This document shows positions 27,418-40,161 of a DNA stretch of 64,000 bases, one piece after another (positions within the stretch are counted from its first letter, which is position 1; each line of letters starts with the position of its first letter). This DNA is from Citrus sinensis (lineage: Eukaryota; Streptophyta; Magnoliopsida; Sapindales; Rutaceae): contig NC_068561.1 in the NCBI RefSeq assembly GCF_022201045.2, positions 23,504,501-23,568,500 of the forward strand, given 5' to 3'. The position numbers and the translations under genes were made by a program. The notes under the pieces are model-generated. The model had not been told where the DNA came from. It saw nothing but the letters and a program-made list of their open reading frames with translations, and made no database searches.

Positions 27418-27717
27418 ATGAAGAAGGCTCCTTCTGTTGCGGCTGTGGGCTTTGTGGTGGCGCTGCTGGTGGCTGTGGCGGCACTAAGCCAAGTTAATGT
27501 GGCAGAGGCAGCGACATGCAGCCCTACGGAGCTGAGCCCATGTGCGCCAGCAATCACATCGTCGGCACCGCCGTCGGGAGCATGCTGCAACAAGATGAGG
27601 CAGCAGAGGCCATGCCTTTGTGGATTCCTGAGGGACCCTAACCTGAAGCAATATGTTAACTCTCCCAATGCTAAAAGGGTTATTGCTACCTGCGGAATTC
27701 CCTATCCTCGGTGTTAG
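27418..27717 (+). CDS. Type-2 non-specific lipid-transfer protein, copy 2
   Basis: Single exon of 99 residues from the ATG at 27418; the frame is open upstream only through a TTG. It has a signal peptide to about VAEA, then ATCSPTELSPC and the complete 8-Cys type-2 pattern ending CGIPYPRC. It is nearly the same protein as copy 1, with most differences in the signal peptide and a few in the mature part (for example CAPAIT for CLAALT, KMRQQ for KLRQQ). It is a tandem duplicate. The expected role is secreted lipid binding in the cell wall or cuticle. Confidence 0.93.
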   Translation: MKKAPSVAAVGFVVALLVAVAALSQVNVAEAATCSPTELSPCAPAITSSAPPSGACCNKMRQQRPCLCGFLRDPNLKQYVNSPNAKRVIATCGIPYPRC

Positions 27718-29302
27718 GGTTAATAATACGCCTTGTTTAATTAGTGCTTAAAAGGAGGGCGTTACTAAATAAAATCTTGAGAGGTGCATGGTTTTGTTGG
27801 CATTAGTTTACTAAGTGAAGCTATGAAAAAATATATGAATAGCAATATGTGCGAATATGAGGTTAATTAATAAAATTAAATAATAAGTTGTGGTTGTTGT
27901 ATTTATGTTATGTACTCAATGCTGCTTCTTTGTTTTTGTTGATACTTCGAATTCCTCCTTTTGTTTTCGTTATTATTACTGTTGTTGTTATTATTTTAAT
28001 TTTCTTTTTATTATTATTATTTTTTTTTTGGGGTAATACATCGACTAAACGCAGTTGCTTTTGCAGTGGGTTTGAGTTTTAAAAACAGTAAGCAGTCCCT
28101 CAAAGATAACGAGGGATTATGGACGTGGAAATCATTTTCAAAAACGGTTATGTATCCATTAATTATAGGTATATTTAAAAAATAAGAAATTAAACAGTCT
28201 AATCAACCACAGACATGATTTTTAAAATAAAAAAAAATTATCAGGGGGTCAATAAGAAAAGTGAAGGATCTTTAGTTGTTGGTAATCTTAATTTTCTCCT
28301 CTTACAATAAAAAAAAAAAAAATCTTAATTTCCTCTCTTTCTGCTGCGACGTCTCTTTTTTTTTTTTTTTTTTTCATTTTTCCTTTTCAACTGGGATTTA
28401 AGAAATGAATTTTTGGTAACTGCACAAAACTTGAAAATTGAAATCTAACGTTTGGGCTGGACCCGTGGCCCATGGCAAGACATCTGAGTAGCCTCTGTTT
28501 GTCTCGTTCGTGCGCCTTTAAGAATTAAGACCTCTGTTCAACTCTCGCATTCTTTTCTTTTCTTGTTTTATTTTACAACCCCCCCCCCCCCCCCCCCTCC
28601 CCCCCCAAAACACACACACAAAAACAAAAAAAAAAAAAAAAAACAATTGGATACTAACGAAAAATTAAAAGAAAAACGTTCGATTCGAATGCATTTATTT
28701 TTATTTTTTATAGGAATCAAGTTGAGAGGAAACTATCTTTGAAAATTCTCAATGAAAGAATTACAGTTAGTTTAAATTTTGCTCTTAGGGTTTTGCTTGA
28801 GTAATTTTTAAATAATTTTATTTATTCAGTTACCTTAGTTTGAATCCTCAATGAGGTAAAGAATTAAAATACTAATTTGGAGTTTGTCCACCCTTCTATC
28901 TTTTGAACATAAATAAAATAAGAAAAAAATAAAATGTTGGTCTGGATTTTAATAACATGCAATCATAATTGTATGGAGATAACTCATCTAAGTTCAATCT
29001 AGTTACAAGTAGATCAGTTGCTCCGAAAGTGAACAAAAATAAAGAGATTTTGATAAATATTTTGATTATCTTTGAAACTTTCTTCATAAAATTATGGGTT
29101 CAAAATTTAAGAGAAATGTTAGACGTAATGAAGCCAATTAACATTCATGAACTAAACATTTATACAGAAACCCTCATGAACTAACACTTGTCCTGTCTCT
29201 CAATCCAACAAAAGACACCTCTCACAAGCCCTTATTCGTTGTCAGCATCAACTAAAGCACACGAATGCATGTTTTCATCACCTCATGATCTTTGCTTGCA
29301 TC
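27718..29302. other. Intergenic region between LTP copies 2 and 3
   Basis: No gene recognised. It contains a long C tract (28579-28606) followed by CA and A runs, and other homopolymer-rich stretches near 28310-28380. Confidence 0.45.
28579..28606. repeat. Poly-C tract
   Basis: Nineteen C, one T, then eight C, followed by A/CA-rich sequence. On the minus strand this is a G run that could form a quadruplex. Length is uncertain, since such tracts are hard to sequence. Confidence 0.8.
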
Positions 29303-29309
29303 TATAAAT
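29303..29309 (+). promoter_or_regulatory. TATA box of LTP gene 3
   Basis: TATAAAT 54 bp before the ATG at 29357. The surrounding promoter does not resemble those of copies 1 and 2. Confidence 0.5.
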
Positions 29310-29356
29310 AATATTTCAGCGGCAAAGCCTTGGCCTCATGCACCATTGATTAAATC

Positions 29357-29668
29357 ATGAAGAAGAATAACAGTAATGTATCTGGTGCTTTCATCTTCAT
29401 GTCATCAGCACTGCTGCTGGCTACTGTAGTGTTTTCTAGGGAATTGCCCGTGGCTGAGGCAGTGACTTGCAATCCCTCACAGTTGATTCCGTGCCTGCCG
29501 GCATTCACATCGACGGCGCCGCCATCAACCGTGTGCTGCAACAGCTTGAGGCAGCAGAGGCCCTGCCTTTGCACTTACCTTAGGAATCCACTCTACAAGC
29601 AATATTATGATTCTCCTAATTCCAGAAGGATTGCTGTAACCTGCGGCGTTCCATTTCCTAGGTGTTAA
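29357..29668 (+). CDS. Type-2 non-specific lipid-transfer protein, copy 3 (diverged)
   Basis: Single exon of 103 residues. A signal peptide ends at about VAEA, then VTCNPSQLIPC, CC, PCLCTYLRNP and a C-terminal CGVPFPRC give the full 8-Cys type-2 pattern. It is clearly more diverged than copies 1 and 2 and has an unrelated promoter, so it is an older duplicate. Expected to be secreted and to bind lipids. Confidence 0.92.
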   Translation: MKKNNSNVSGAFIFMSSALLLATVVFSRELPVAEAVTCNPSQLIPCLPAFTSTAPPSTVCCNSLRQQRPCLCTYLRNPLYKQYYDSPNSRRIAVTCGVPFPRC

Positions 29669-31084
29669 TCTTGCTTCTTGCTTAACAATGAGTGTAATGA
29701 TAATCAAAACGAATGAATAATAAAAAATTTTATGTCGTATGTTATGTTCCTACTTCTGTGCATATTTTTTCTTCCGTTTAATTCTTATCTTATATATCTC
29801 TTGATTAATTATCTACAAAAACAATAGAGAAACTTGATATGGATTCGGATTTTTTTTTTTTAAATTTTTTTATTAGTAACTCACATACCCATTCAAGTTC
29901 AAAATTAGAATCTGAACCTAAAAATAATTATCCTTTAGTACTAGAACTAGAACTTAGCATCTAGATATAGATAATCTATTATTTACACGTAGCGCTAGCA
30001 ATTTCTATCTTTGCAGGGTTGCGATTAGAATTCAATTAGACGCCTTCCTTCTATATAAACCAATTGATTAAAATGAGATAATTTTGAAGAGTAGTGTTTT
30101 TCTTTTTTCTCCTTAAAGATCGAGTTAAAGCCTTCTCAACTATGATATTATATAGCCGTTGAACGTTCTTCTCCTTCACAAATCAATACAAAGTTTTATT
30201 CTCAAGAACATCCCATTGGTCATTGCTTCAATCATATCTTTTTGAAAAACATTATAGTTTTTCATGATCAAAGTTTATGATTCTCAACTAATTACTTGTT
30301 TTGTATTAATGAAACATCAATATCTATATTGTCACTGTTCATGAACCAAAATATATTTGATAGTATAAATGGTCTCCTTTTTTTTTTATTGTTATCTAGT
30401 TTCTATCACAGAGGTGTATGCTAATGGCACATTTAAAAATATCAAAATGTAAAATAAAAGGTATTTTATCGGAATAATCAATTTTATGTCTATTAGCGCT
30501 CAAATTAACAAGTCATAATCTTCTCATTAAGTGAAGTCCTTGGTATGAAAAAAAATGCTTTGATTAACACGTTTTGCTAATAATAATAAATATAAGGAGC
30601 AAGAACAATGACAAATCATCTACATTGATACTCACACTGTATCATCACTTCATCAACTAATTTTTGTTCACATTTTTTGTATTAGATAAAATCTAAATTA
30701 GCGGATTTTTGTAATTAAAAAAAAAAAGGAGAGAAAGTAATCCTCTTGAATTGATGAAATGGTCATGGGAAAGCATTTTATTTTTAAAATAGATTTGTAA
30801 TTAATGATACTAAATCACGCGATGTTATTTGTTTTTCTTTTACTAATTGTTTGTTAATATTAACTATGTTGGGCCTAATTCGTTGAACATCTAAGCCCAA
30901 TTGACTCACTAATAGGACATTCCTTGAAGACATGGGCCCACTGGATGCCGACAACTCATACTGAATTGTGTCATCCACGGCGTTCGTTCAAGTTGAAGGC
31001 CACTAAATTACCTATTTGTCCCTGGTTGATTTGTGGAGGAGAAGAACATTCAACGGCTATATAATAATAATATTATGATGGAGG
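29669..31084. other. Intergenic region
   Basis: No gene recognised. AT-rich sequence between LTP copy 3 and the GAT1_2.1 pseudogene. Confidence 0.45.
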
Positions 31085-32120
31085 GATCGATGGGGTATTA
31101 ATTCACTAGCAAAACTTTGCCTTGAAAGAGGCATTACCATATTTGGGAATTTGCAGGGTTCTCAAATCCTAAATGTTGCTTGTGGAGGCACCCTTTATCA
31201 AGATGTGAGTACTGAACTTTCAAATAAATGCCCTAACGGTACTCATAGAGTGAGTCACATCAACTATGATGATTATGATGGGCATAGGCATATGATAAAG
31301 GTGGTTGAAAATACCCCTTTGCAAAATTGGTTCAAGGTTTCTATTGATAAAGAAAATATGGAAGTTTTGGTGAATAGTTATCACCATCAAGATGTTAAAA
31401 GATTAGCCCAGAGATTTTGTCCGATGGCTTTCGCACCTGATGGTTTAATTGAAGGGTTCTATGACCATGAAGCTTATAATCCTCAAGAGGGTAAGTTCTT
31501 AGTAGGACTACAATTTCATCCTGAGCGAATGAGGCTGCCCAGTTCTGAAGAATTTGACTATCCTGGATGTCCAATTGTTTATAAGGTAAAATAATGTTTT
31601 TATTTTATTTTTATATGTTGTTAATTAATTTTTTATAATTAATGATACAGTATTGATTAGTTTAAAATAAAACTTCAAGAATTTGTAAAGGCAGTGATTG
31701 CTTACCTGAAGAGGATGAATAGTGCATCATATGTGCCCAATTTTATACCTCTAAAGCAAAAAATTGGGAAGAGCAAAGTACTTGTTAAAAGTTTCTCTCC
31801 TGCAAAAGATAAAAACATCTCAGGCCAAAAGGCGCATCCATCAGAAGAATCTGAACTTCAAGCTGTGGCAGAATTTCTTGAGGTAATAAATTAACGTGGT
31901 AGTTCGGTGTCTATTTTTGTTATTTTTGCAGTCCGATATTGCGGCTCCAGGTTTCCAGGAATATGAGATGAGTCTAAGGCTGATGCAAATGGGGGCAGCA
32001 GTTAGAAATTCATCTTCCTACTTGAGAATGAAATTGAATCCGGACAAGATGTTGCCAAGTAATGTACTTGGAGCAATGTCAACAGGACAATTGTCCAATC
32101 TGATGTGTGCTCCCGATTAG
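31085..32120 (+). pseudogene. 5'-truncated GAT1_2.1-like glutamine amidotransferase pseudogene
   Basis: This matches the second half of the intact gene at 36346-37918, starting in its exon 2. Exon 1 and the first part of exon 2 are absent. The open frame has no ATG and an in-frame stop just upstream (about 31075). Relative to the intact copy, one base is inserted and one is lost a few codons later, so a short stretch is read in another frame. The nucleophile motif GICRG is thereby replaced by FGNLQG and the catalytic Cys is gone. His and Glu of the QFHPE motif remain. The acceptor of the next exon is also damaged: AG is followed directly by AATTTG, where the intact gene has AG then GAATTTG. 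The last exon (31932-32120) ends early with a different C-terminus. Confidence 0.85.
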
Positions 32121-35100
32121 TGCTTTGTCACGCTGCTGTTGTCACTTTAATTCAGTCATAGTATGTTTATGTTTCCCCTTTGAAAGAAATAGTATTGAAT
32201 TGAAAAGTGCAATTAATTATCGTAATGACTTTTATTCGGATGCTCCATTATCGACATTAATTTCTCCAGAGTATCTGTTTTGATTTGTTTTATTTTATAA
32301 AAGCTCCTTGAAGAGTCAAGCAACTTTATAGTATTCACCAAGTGTTACATATGCTTAATTAACTAAAGAACATGTGTATAACGTGATAATAAATAAGTAA
32401 TCAATTTTGTCAGCTTTATCAATGATTTCCTTTACTTGAATATTGCCTCTAATTGACCCGCACAACGACAAAGATAATGCCTTTAATTATACAACGTGTA
32501 TAACGCGCGCGCGGTCACACACACGTTGCTTTGAAAAATTTCTTGTGCTGGAAATGGAATCAAAAGCACTGAAAAATGGAATAGCAAATATTTAGAATTA
32601 AATTGATCAATGGCTCCAAAATAAACGTAGTTCACCGTCCATGATTGTGAAACAAGAGTAAAGTCAGGGACTTCGAGATCTTGTCTAACAAATAAATAAG
32701 AGTATGCCCGTCACCTTTTACATTTTAATACATTATTTGGAAAATCTAAGCCACAAATTGTATTGGACGGTGAAAATTAAAAGACTGCAAATTTGATTAT
32801 ATCCGGATGTACGCAATATATATATATATTTGTTTGTGTGTGTACACTGTTGAAATGTTACTTACCTCTTAAACTTGACTTCTCTAGACACTCCTTAATT
32901 TTTTACTAACTTAAGGATTTCTTTACTCTTTGATATTATAACTTAGGATAGAATACAATAGAATTTCTAAGGTGATATAGCAAATGGAAGGGCTAGGGGC
33001 ATTTATATGATTTCCTAAAACTAGTAGATGGCTATGATTTTGCCATCATAAATTTTGATTAATGGTTGAGATTTATCCTTCCATAATATAATTGTAAATT
33101 TTAGAATTTATAAATATTTCTTATTGCATCATTACTTTTATCATCGCTTATGTCATCATTATTCTATAATTTCCTATCATAAATATTTTATATTATTATT
33201 ATTATTTTAAAAAACTTAATTGAAGGGATAAGATGCTTTAATTCACATGCACAATGACAAAGATAGTGCCTTTTTTTTTTATACACTGATATATTACAAT
33301 CTTGATATTTTACAATAAAAAATCCGTCGAGACTTGTCATGAGTAATTTTATTATAATATAGTCCAAATATCAATCCTCACTAACCTCGAAGGAAATTTC
33401 TCATCACTATTAATATTAGAGAGAAATCAATCAAATCTCAATATGAGAAGCTAACTAACTCTCATTATATAGGGAGGCAGTGCTGAGACTTGAACCCATG
33501 CACTCAAGGTTGTTGAGGGCATGGACACGCCAATGGGCTACAGACCCACTGGCACAAAGATACTACCTTTAATTACGGAATATGTGCATCACATAATAAT
33601 AAATAAGTGGTCATCAATTTTATCAATTTCTTGTCATCCCCCTATTTCTTTATGAATTATGTTACTATGTATTTATGTTTATAATTTCTTCATTATAGTC
33701 CTCATTCGCTGGCCCTCTTTTTATCAATCCGCCATGCTATTGTTTTCTATAATAAATACCTCAAGTAAAGAAGATGAATGTCAAGAATTTTAAATTAAAG
33801 CTTGTCTTTTCTTTTTTTTTCCCTTCTCTAGTGAGGGTGCTCGCTTTTTGTATTTTTTATTTTATGTGAACATGCTCTTAAACTGTGTGGTTTAAGAGAG
33901 TCGGATTTTAATACTTATAGTGTGTGTGTATTAATTTTGTTTTTGAAAGAAACAAATATTGTCAAGTTTTTAATCTATATATCTTAATTCTTGATCCAAT
34001 GAGAACTCATCGTTTGCCTCGCATTATTATTTTCTCTGAAAGAACTATATTTAGCAATGAGTTTGTAAATTCAGTTTACGATTTTTTTTTATTTCATTTA
34101 ACTATATTCCATTATATGTAACAATATTTTAATAAAAATTATAGAAAACAATAAAAGGTAATAACAATATAACTAGTTAAATAAATATTTATCCTTTTAT
34201 ATAATTTTCTCTAACAATATAACTTTAATTACATAGAGTTTTATAAGTATTTTAAAGGGGTGTGAAAGGCATTAGTCTATAGCTAAACCAAACAAGTCAA
34301 TTCCACTTAAAGCTGGCCCAGCTGTTTTTTTTTAAATGAATTTTATTTTATTTGACTAAAAATATTCTAAATATTAAATTATTTGATAAATTTTGATAAT
34401 TATATTTATAAATATCATCAACTTTTATCTTATAAATAGTAATTTACTAAACACTCAACAATAACTATAGCTTTTAAACTGTAGCATCTGAATACTAATT
34501 AGACCTTTACTTTATCCCATTATCTAATAAAAGAATGTCAATCAAGATTTAGATACTGTATATTAGCCAAAATATCTCCTACGTCCTTAGTTTTATTTTC
34601 GTTCAATTATTAATTTCTATTCCCCTAGTTTATTGACAATCACATCACGCATTTTAGTTTAATAAAAATAGCCGTGCACGCATATTTCCATTGTGAAAAT
34701 TCATTTTAAGTCCAACTGATCACAGCACTGAGTGAAATCATTTACCAACTATTATAGTATCCATGTGGTAAATAGATGTTCGAAAAAACAATGACTCTCC
34801 AAAAGGCTTTTTCAATATGAATAAATTTATTTATACAATCCATCGGAGACCATAGCTCTCGCTGCGACGAAGGTGCCACAGATGGACGTGCATGCATAAA
34901 TACACAAGTCGAGACTCTATACACGACCCCCATAATAAACAGTTGCATGCCGACAACAGAAGTATCGTCATCACCCACCTCACAAGGATCATTAACTAAC
35001 TGATCTTTTTTTAATAATTCCACAAAACGATAATCTTTGGTAGGATTAGGCAGATTTCTGGAGTCTTGACTCTTGCCACTATAATTAGATGGGATAGACC

Positions 35101-36269
35101 TCCCCCACAACAAGCCCGCTCCCAGATAAACCCTTCGCTCGAACCATGTTTGCGCTCAATAATTAAAAGCTAAGGCGAGAATAACTTTATAGCTTTTGTA
35201 AAAACTTGATTTGAAAATTTGATTTTATTTAACTGATAAATATAAATTGCACATTTTTAAACTTACGTGCCTGATCTCGTTGATACGAGCGAGAAGGAGG
35301 CTTCAATCGTGTATTAAATTTTTAAAAATATTGAGACAATATTTTCAAACCCAACACAATGAAAAAGAAATGTTTCTCTCGTTTATCTAAAATTTCTATA
35401 AATTGAGTATGGCATATTGAATTTTACAAAACAAACCAAGCGAACCTGATTTATATTTTGTCTATTAAAATATTATAATATTTAAACTACTACTGTTGTA
35501 GAAAAAAATTATAATTATAAAATAAAAATTAATAATATTTAATAAAATACATAATTCTTAATCAACTTAACTTTCTAAACCACAGCAACAAATACTTATC
35601 AAATGCTTTAACATTGTAAATACAACTGTACAAGTACAATATCAAATAGGACCCTTGTCCCTCTAACATGATAATCCAATTCATAAATAACTTTGCTACT
35701 TCAGCTGTCCCCACGTCAGCTCCTCTTCGGCAGCTTTGACCTGACTCAGGCATTGCCTCCCTTGGATTCAAAGAGTCAAGATAAGCATTAGCCGGCCACG
35801 TGTCAGTAGTCTCCATGTATTCTTAAAATTCAGCAAACACGGTCCATGTTCTGTGTCTGTTCGTCACTTCTTTCAAATTCATTAACGTTACTACGTAGTC
35901 ACCAATATGCACGTGACATTGCACCATTTAACATTATAATTTCAATACATAAATATTAATTATTTTAAAAAAATTTCTATTAACAACCATTTCTAAAATT
36001 GTACCACTATTAGTGCTTGAAATATAAGAAGGGTAAGCAGAATTTAATAAATTAATAATAAATTTAAAAATTAAATTTAAAAAAAAATTGTGTGTAATAT
36101 AGTAACACCATTATAAGTTGTGGCACGCAGACCCTAACACTAGGACGAGGAGTTATTAAACGCGGCGACTGGACTGTGTGCACATGTTCAACTCTCCAGC
36201 CATCCAGAATAAACTAATACTAATCAGAAGCAAATCAAACCCTATTCGATTTTGTTCTCTCCTCTGATA
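32121..36269. other. Intergenic region
   Basis: No gene recognised with confidence. It contains a SINE (33271-33553). A 123-codon minus-strand open frame at 34742-35113 shows no family features that I recognise and may be a remnant of an element. Confidence 0.4.
33271..33553 (-). mobile_element. tRNA-derived SINE with target-site duplication (minus strand)
   Basis: On the minus strand it has an A box TAGCCCATTGG (33530-33540) and a B box GGTTCAAGTC (33487-33496), spaced as in a tRNA-like head, and a 3' end ATATCAGTGTAT plus a run of A. It is flanked by ACAAAGATAGTGCC (33257-33270) and ACAAAGATACTACC (33554-33567), a 14-bp target duplication with two mismatches. Confidence 0.65.
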
Positions 36270-36280
36270 TATATAAATAG
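36270..36280 (+). promoter_or_regulatory. TATA box of the GAT1_2.1-like gene
   Basis: TATATAAATAG ends 65 bp before the start codon. Confidence 0.6.
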
Positions 36281-36345
36281 AACCCATATCAGAAGCTTAA
36301 TTTACATGTGCTAACAGAAGCTAACTAAGCCTTGTTTATTAATCA

Positions 36346-37918
36346 ATGGCTGCTCACGATCTCTCTGTGATCCTCCCTCGTGTTCTCATCGTCTCTAGAC
36401 GCAGCGTCCGCAAAAACAAATTCGTAGATTTTGTTGGTACTCACCCTCTCTCTCAAATTTAATGTGTTTCATATTATATGACATTTGCTTTCTTTTTTTT
36501 TTTGCTCTTGTGATCATTTAGATGAGTAATTTTCAGGTGAATATCATCTTGATCTTATAGTCGGTTACGGGGCAGTACCGGCTATTGTGCCCCGAGTAAG
36601 CGGGGTGCATATGTTACTAGACAGCTTCGAGCCAATTCATGGCGTTCTTCTATGTGAAGGAGAAGATATTGATCCTTCTTTATACGAAGCCGAAACGTCA
36701 AATCTTTCACCAGAAGAATTGGAAGAAATCAGGAGATTGCACACAAGTGATACAGCAATTGATAAAGAAAAGGATTCAATTGAGTTAAGGCTAGCAAAGC
36801 TTTGCCTCGAAAGGAACATACCTTATTTGGGAATTTGCAGAGGGTCACAGGTCCTAAACGTTGCATGTGGGGGTACCCTTTACCAGGACATAGAGAAGGA
36901 AGTTTCAAGAAAGTGCCCTGAAAATCAGAGGGTTGTGCACATCGATTATGACAATTACGATGGGCATAGACATGTGGTGAAGGTTGTGAAGGATACGCCT
37001 TTGCATGATTGGTTTAAGGATTCTCTGGAAGAAGAGAAAATGGAGATTTGGGTTAATAGTTATCATCACCAAGGTGTTAAGAGATTGGCACAACGTTTTG
37101 TGCCTATGGCTTTTGCACCTGATGGTTTGATTGAAGGGTTTTATGATCCTGATGCTTATAATCCTGCAGAGGGTAAGTTCATAATGGGGCTTCAGTTTCA
37201 TCCAGAGCGAATGCGGCGGCCTGATTCTGATGAATTTGATTATCCAGGGTGCCCGTCCGCTTATCAGGTTTTATAATTCTCACCAGTGTGGTTTTTTGAA
37301 ACAATATTGAAAATGTTTATTCCATTTATATTTATTTGGTTCTTAAATTTGTGCAGGAATTTGTGAAAGCAGTGATCGCTTACCAGAAGAAGCTTAATAT
37401 TGCAACTGCTGTTCCAAAGCCTCTAAATCTAAACAAAGAAATGGAAAACAAAAGAAGAACAATAGTTCGAAGTTTCTCATTGGCAAGGAATATATACATT
37501 ACCGGTAATGGGATGAATACATCAAAAGAATCTGAACTTCAGGCAGGGGCAGAGTTTCTTGAGGTATCACACAAAATTCTTGATTCAAATTTTCCGATTA
37601 TTTTGTTTGCATTATGTGTTACATAACCTTTTATCTGACTTGTGATATGTTATTTCTTGTTTGCAGTCAAACACAGCTCTGAGTTTGCAGCAAGAGAATA
37701 GATTGAAGCAAATGGGTGCTACTATTAGAAATGGAAGTTCATATTTGGAGAGATTGAAGTTGAACGAGGAAAGAGAAAGATTAGCCCGGAATGTAATCGG
37801 GAAAATGTCAGTGGAGCAGCTATCTGATCTCATGTCTTTTTACTTTACGATGGGCCAGATTTGTTCAGAAGTGCTGGAAAAGAAGCTTCATGGTATTGTC
37901 AATAATGACTCCTTATGA
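36346..37918 (+). CDS. GAT1_2.1: Class-I glutamine amidotransferase, GAT1_2.1-like
   Basis: Four exons: 36346-36436, 36537-37267, 37357-37563, 37667-37918, with GT-AG introns, giving 426 residues. The N-terminus ([20 protein letters not shown]) and the body match the plant GAT1_2.1 type of class-I glutamine amidotransferase (peptidase C26 / gamma-glutamyl hydrolase-like fold). The nucleophile elbow GICRG with catalytic Cys and the GLQFHPER motif with catalytic His and Glu are both present. Arabidopsis GAT1_2.1 is a nitrogen- and stress-responsive glutamine-hydrolysing enzyme linked to shoot branching, reported in mitochondria; the role here is by homology. A truncated pseudogene of the same type lies 4.2 kb upstream in the same orientation, so this was a tandem pair. 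Confidence 0.9.
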
Positions 37919-38464
37919 CAGGGCAGATACGGTCAGAATTGCTGTGAATTAAAGAATGGTTTTGTCAACTAAATTTGTTTTTTTCTTTTTTTCCTCCCCT
38001 TTTGTCCATGCTTTTGGGTTTCTTGTGTAATCTTTGCTGTGAATTTGATTAGGATTTACACTGAACTTGGTGGACAGGTTTCTGTCTTCTGAATGTGATT
38101 TCCCTTTTTGTGTGTGCTTGCTTCTATGAGCCACTTTTTGCAAATTGCAAAGTTGGTGAATCATCGAAACTGCAAATTTCTTGTGTGGTTCAATTCAAAT
38201 ATCATTGATACAGGTGCCAGGTTATCGTCTTTTCAATATGATTTCCAATTTCGTGCGTCTTTATGTGACCCACTTTTTGCAATATTGGTGGTAGTATGAT
38301 CAAATTCAAAAGAGTGATTTGATGTAAATGAAGTCAAGATATTATAAGTAAATGAAGATTTGCTTGACAACTCACTCATACACCACAGTCATGAAAGATA
38401 AAGTTGATTTATTAGTTGACAACCTACTGCTTTTAGTGTGAATGAGTGGTTTATAGAGACTTAG

Positions 38465-38812
38465 TACCTGTTTGATATGACTTATTTAAGAGCCATAAGT
38501 GCTTATTTAATTATATAGGTACTTTTTTAAAATTTTTATAGTGTTTGGTTATTTTTTTATTAGAGTTTTTTTAGCTTAAATAAGCTAATTTACCTCTACT
38601 AGCAAAAGCCCAAAATTTGAGCTTTTGGGAGTAGAGGTTATAGGGCTTTTCTAAAAATAAATAATATAAAAAATATCACACAGTTTAATGGTTCAAAAGT
38701 ACTTTTTTTATTGACAACCAAACACCCAATGACTTTTTGTCCAAAAGCTCTATTGTTATAAGCTCTCCTGTTATAAGCTCTATTTAATAAGTTGTACCAA
38801 ACGGAGCCTTAG
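38465..38812. mobile_element. hAT-like MITE
   Basis: The left end reads TAGTACCTGTTTGATATGACTTA; the reverse complement of the right end reads AAGGCTCCGTTTGGTACAACTTA. Flanks TAGAGACT and TAGAGAGC could be a degenerate 8-bp target duplication (6 of 8). An internal inverted pair (AAGCTAATTTACCTCTACT and its partner around AGTAGAGGTTATAGGGC) adds secondary structure. No ORF. Confidence 0.55.
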
Positions 38813-40161
38813 AGAGCAATTAAATGGATTAACAAACCCTATATATATTTAAAAAAACACACACACACACACACACACAAATGGTTGGATTAACAAACAG
38901 CCATGAGGGCCCCCCGCCATTTGGTCGGTGGCACTAAGCCATTCCCGCCACAAGGGGGGGAAGTTACCCGGTGGCCAGGGTATCCTCCCAGTGCAGTCAG
39001 AGCAGTCCCTTTTAAAAATAACGAGGATGAATACATACTAGTGCGGATGCAGAAAATTGATTCATGTGGGGGCAACATTATGATAATAAATAATAAATAA
39101 ATAAATTTGATCTCAATAACAAAAAAGGAATAAAAAATTGCCTCATTGAAAGATAATTTTTGCAAAAATTAATATGGAATTAAGAGAAATTTATTTTTAA
39201 ATGAGATTAATCACCCATACTCGGTACTCCTTTGAGTATAAACATTCACTACGAATTAAGAAATTCAAGTTATATAATAATAGAAATGATTTAGCTAATC
39301 CTAATAGTTCTCTCATTGGAAATATATCGGTGTTAAAAAAATAACATAAAAACACACACACGGGCTAGATTAATGGGCTGCTCGCTATAGGTATATGGTA
39401 TGGGTCCCTGAGAGGGGCCTTGGCCCTCTAGGTTAAAAAAACAAAAATTAAAAAGATAAGGTACTGAATTGATATTGCTCATTTCTATTAAAAAAAATAA
39501 ATTAAGATTAAGATTCTATTTTAATCTAATCCTTCCTTAACGTTAATTACTGATATGACTAATTCCCTCATTCATAATTTCTAATGCCATTAAATTGAAG
39601 TTACAATAATCCACACCCACTTCTTTCCCATGTTTCCATTTTAGTTTCACTAACTGCTTCTACCTAAACTAAGAATTATGGTAAAAGCAAGCAAAGGTGC
39701 CTTTCAATCAATTCTTACAAGTTACAACCACTACACGAACAGAGGGACCGGACCATAGATGAATACATACATACATACATATATATATATATATAAAATG
39801 TATGTATGTATCTAGTTAATTGCAACGCATTTTTTGATCCTACGGTGGATGCTTTATGATCTGCATCACGAATAAATAAAAAACATAAACATGGTTTACA
39901 CGCCACTTCATCACTCGGTCATTTATCTCGTGAAACTGCCCGGCGTTGGCTTGACGCGGAAACTCTGGCACCCTTGTTGTTAAAAAGATCTTCAACTCAC
40001 GTGTAATTTGTGAGCCTTTTAGTCACGCGAATTGATTGCACTCGTCTTGCAGTCCCCGGTCGCCATGCGGTATTAATTTCGACGACTCTCCCTCACGCAT
40101 CAGCTTCAGAATCCACTGAGATCAAGCCACCGCGTGTTGGCTATGGCAACCAAACGACTTC

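Larger units (their letters stand above)
25380..27717. repeat. Right copy of tandem duplication carrying LTP gene 2
   Basis: Colinear with 21440-23184 (see that entry). It is longer than the left copy, partly because of the SINE at 25983-26230, which has no counterpart on the left. Confidence 0.7.

Noticed and set aside
34742-35113. Minus-strand open frame of 123 codons
   Set aside because: No recognisable domain, no splice or promoter context, and no sign of a related gene. It could be a transposon relic but I cannot support that.
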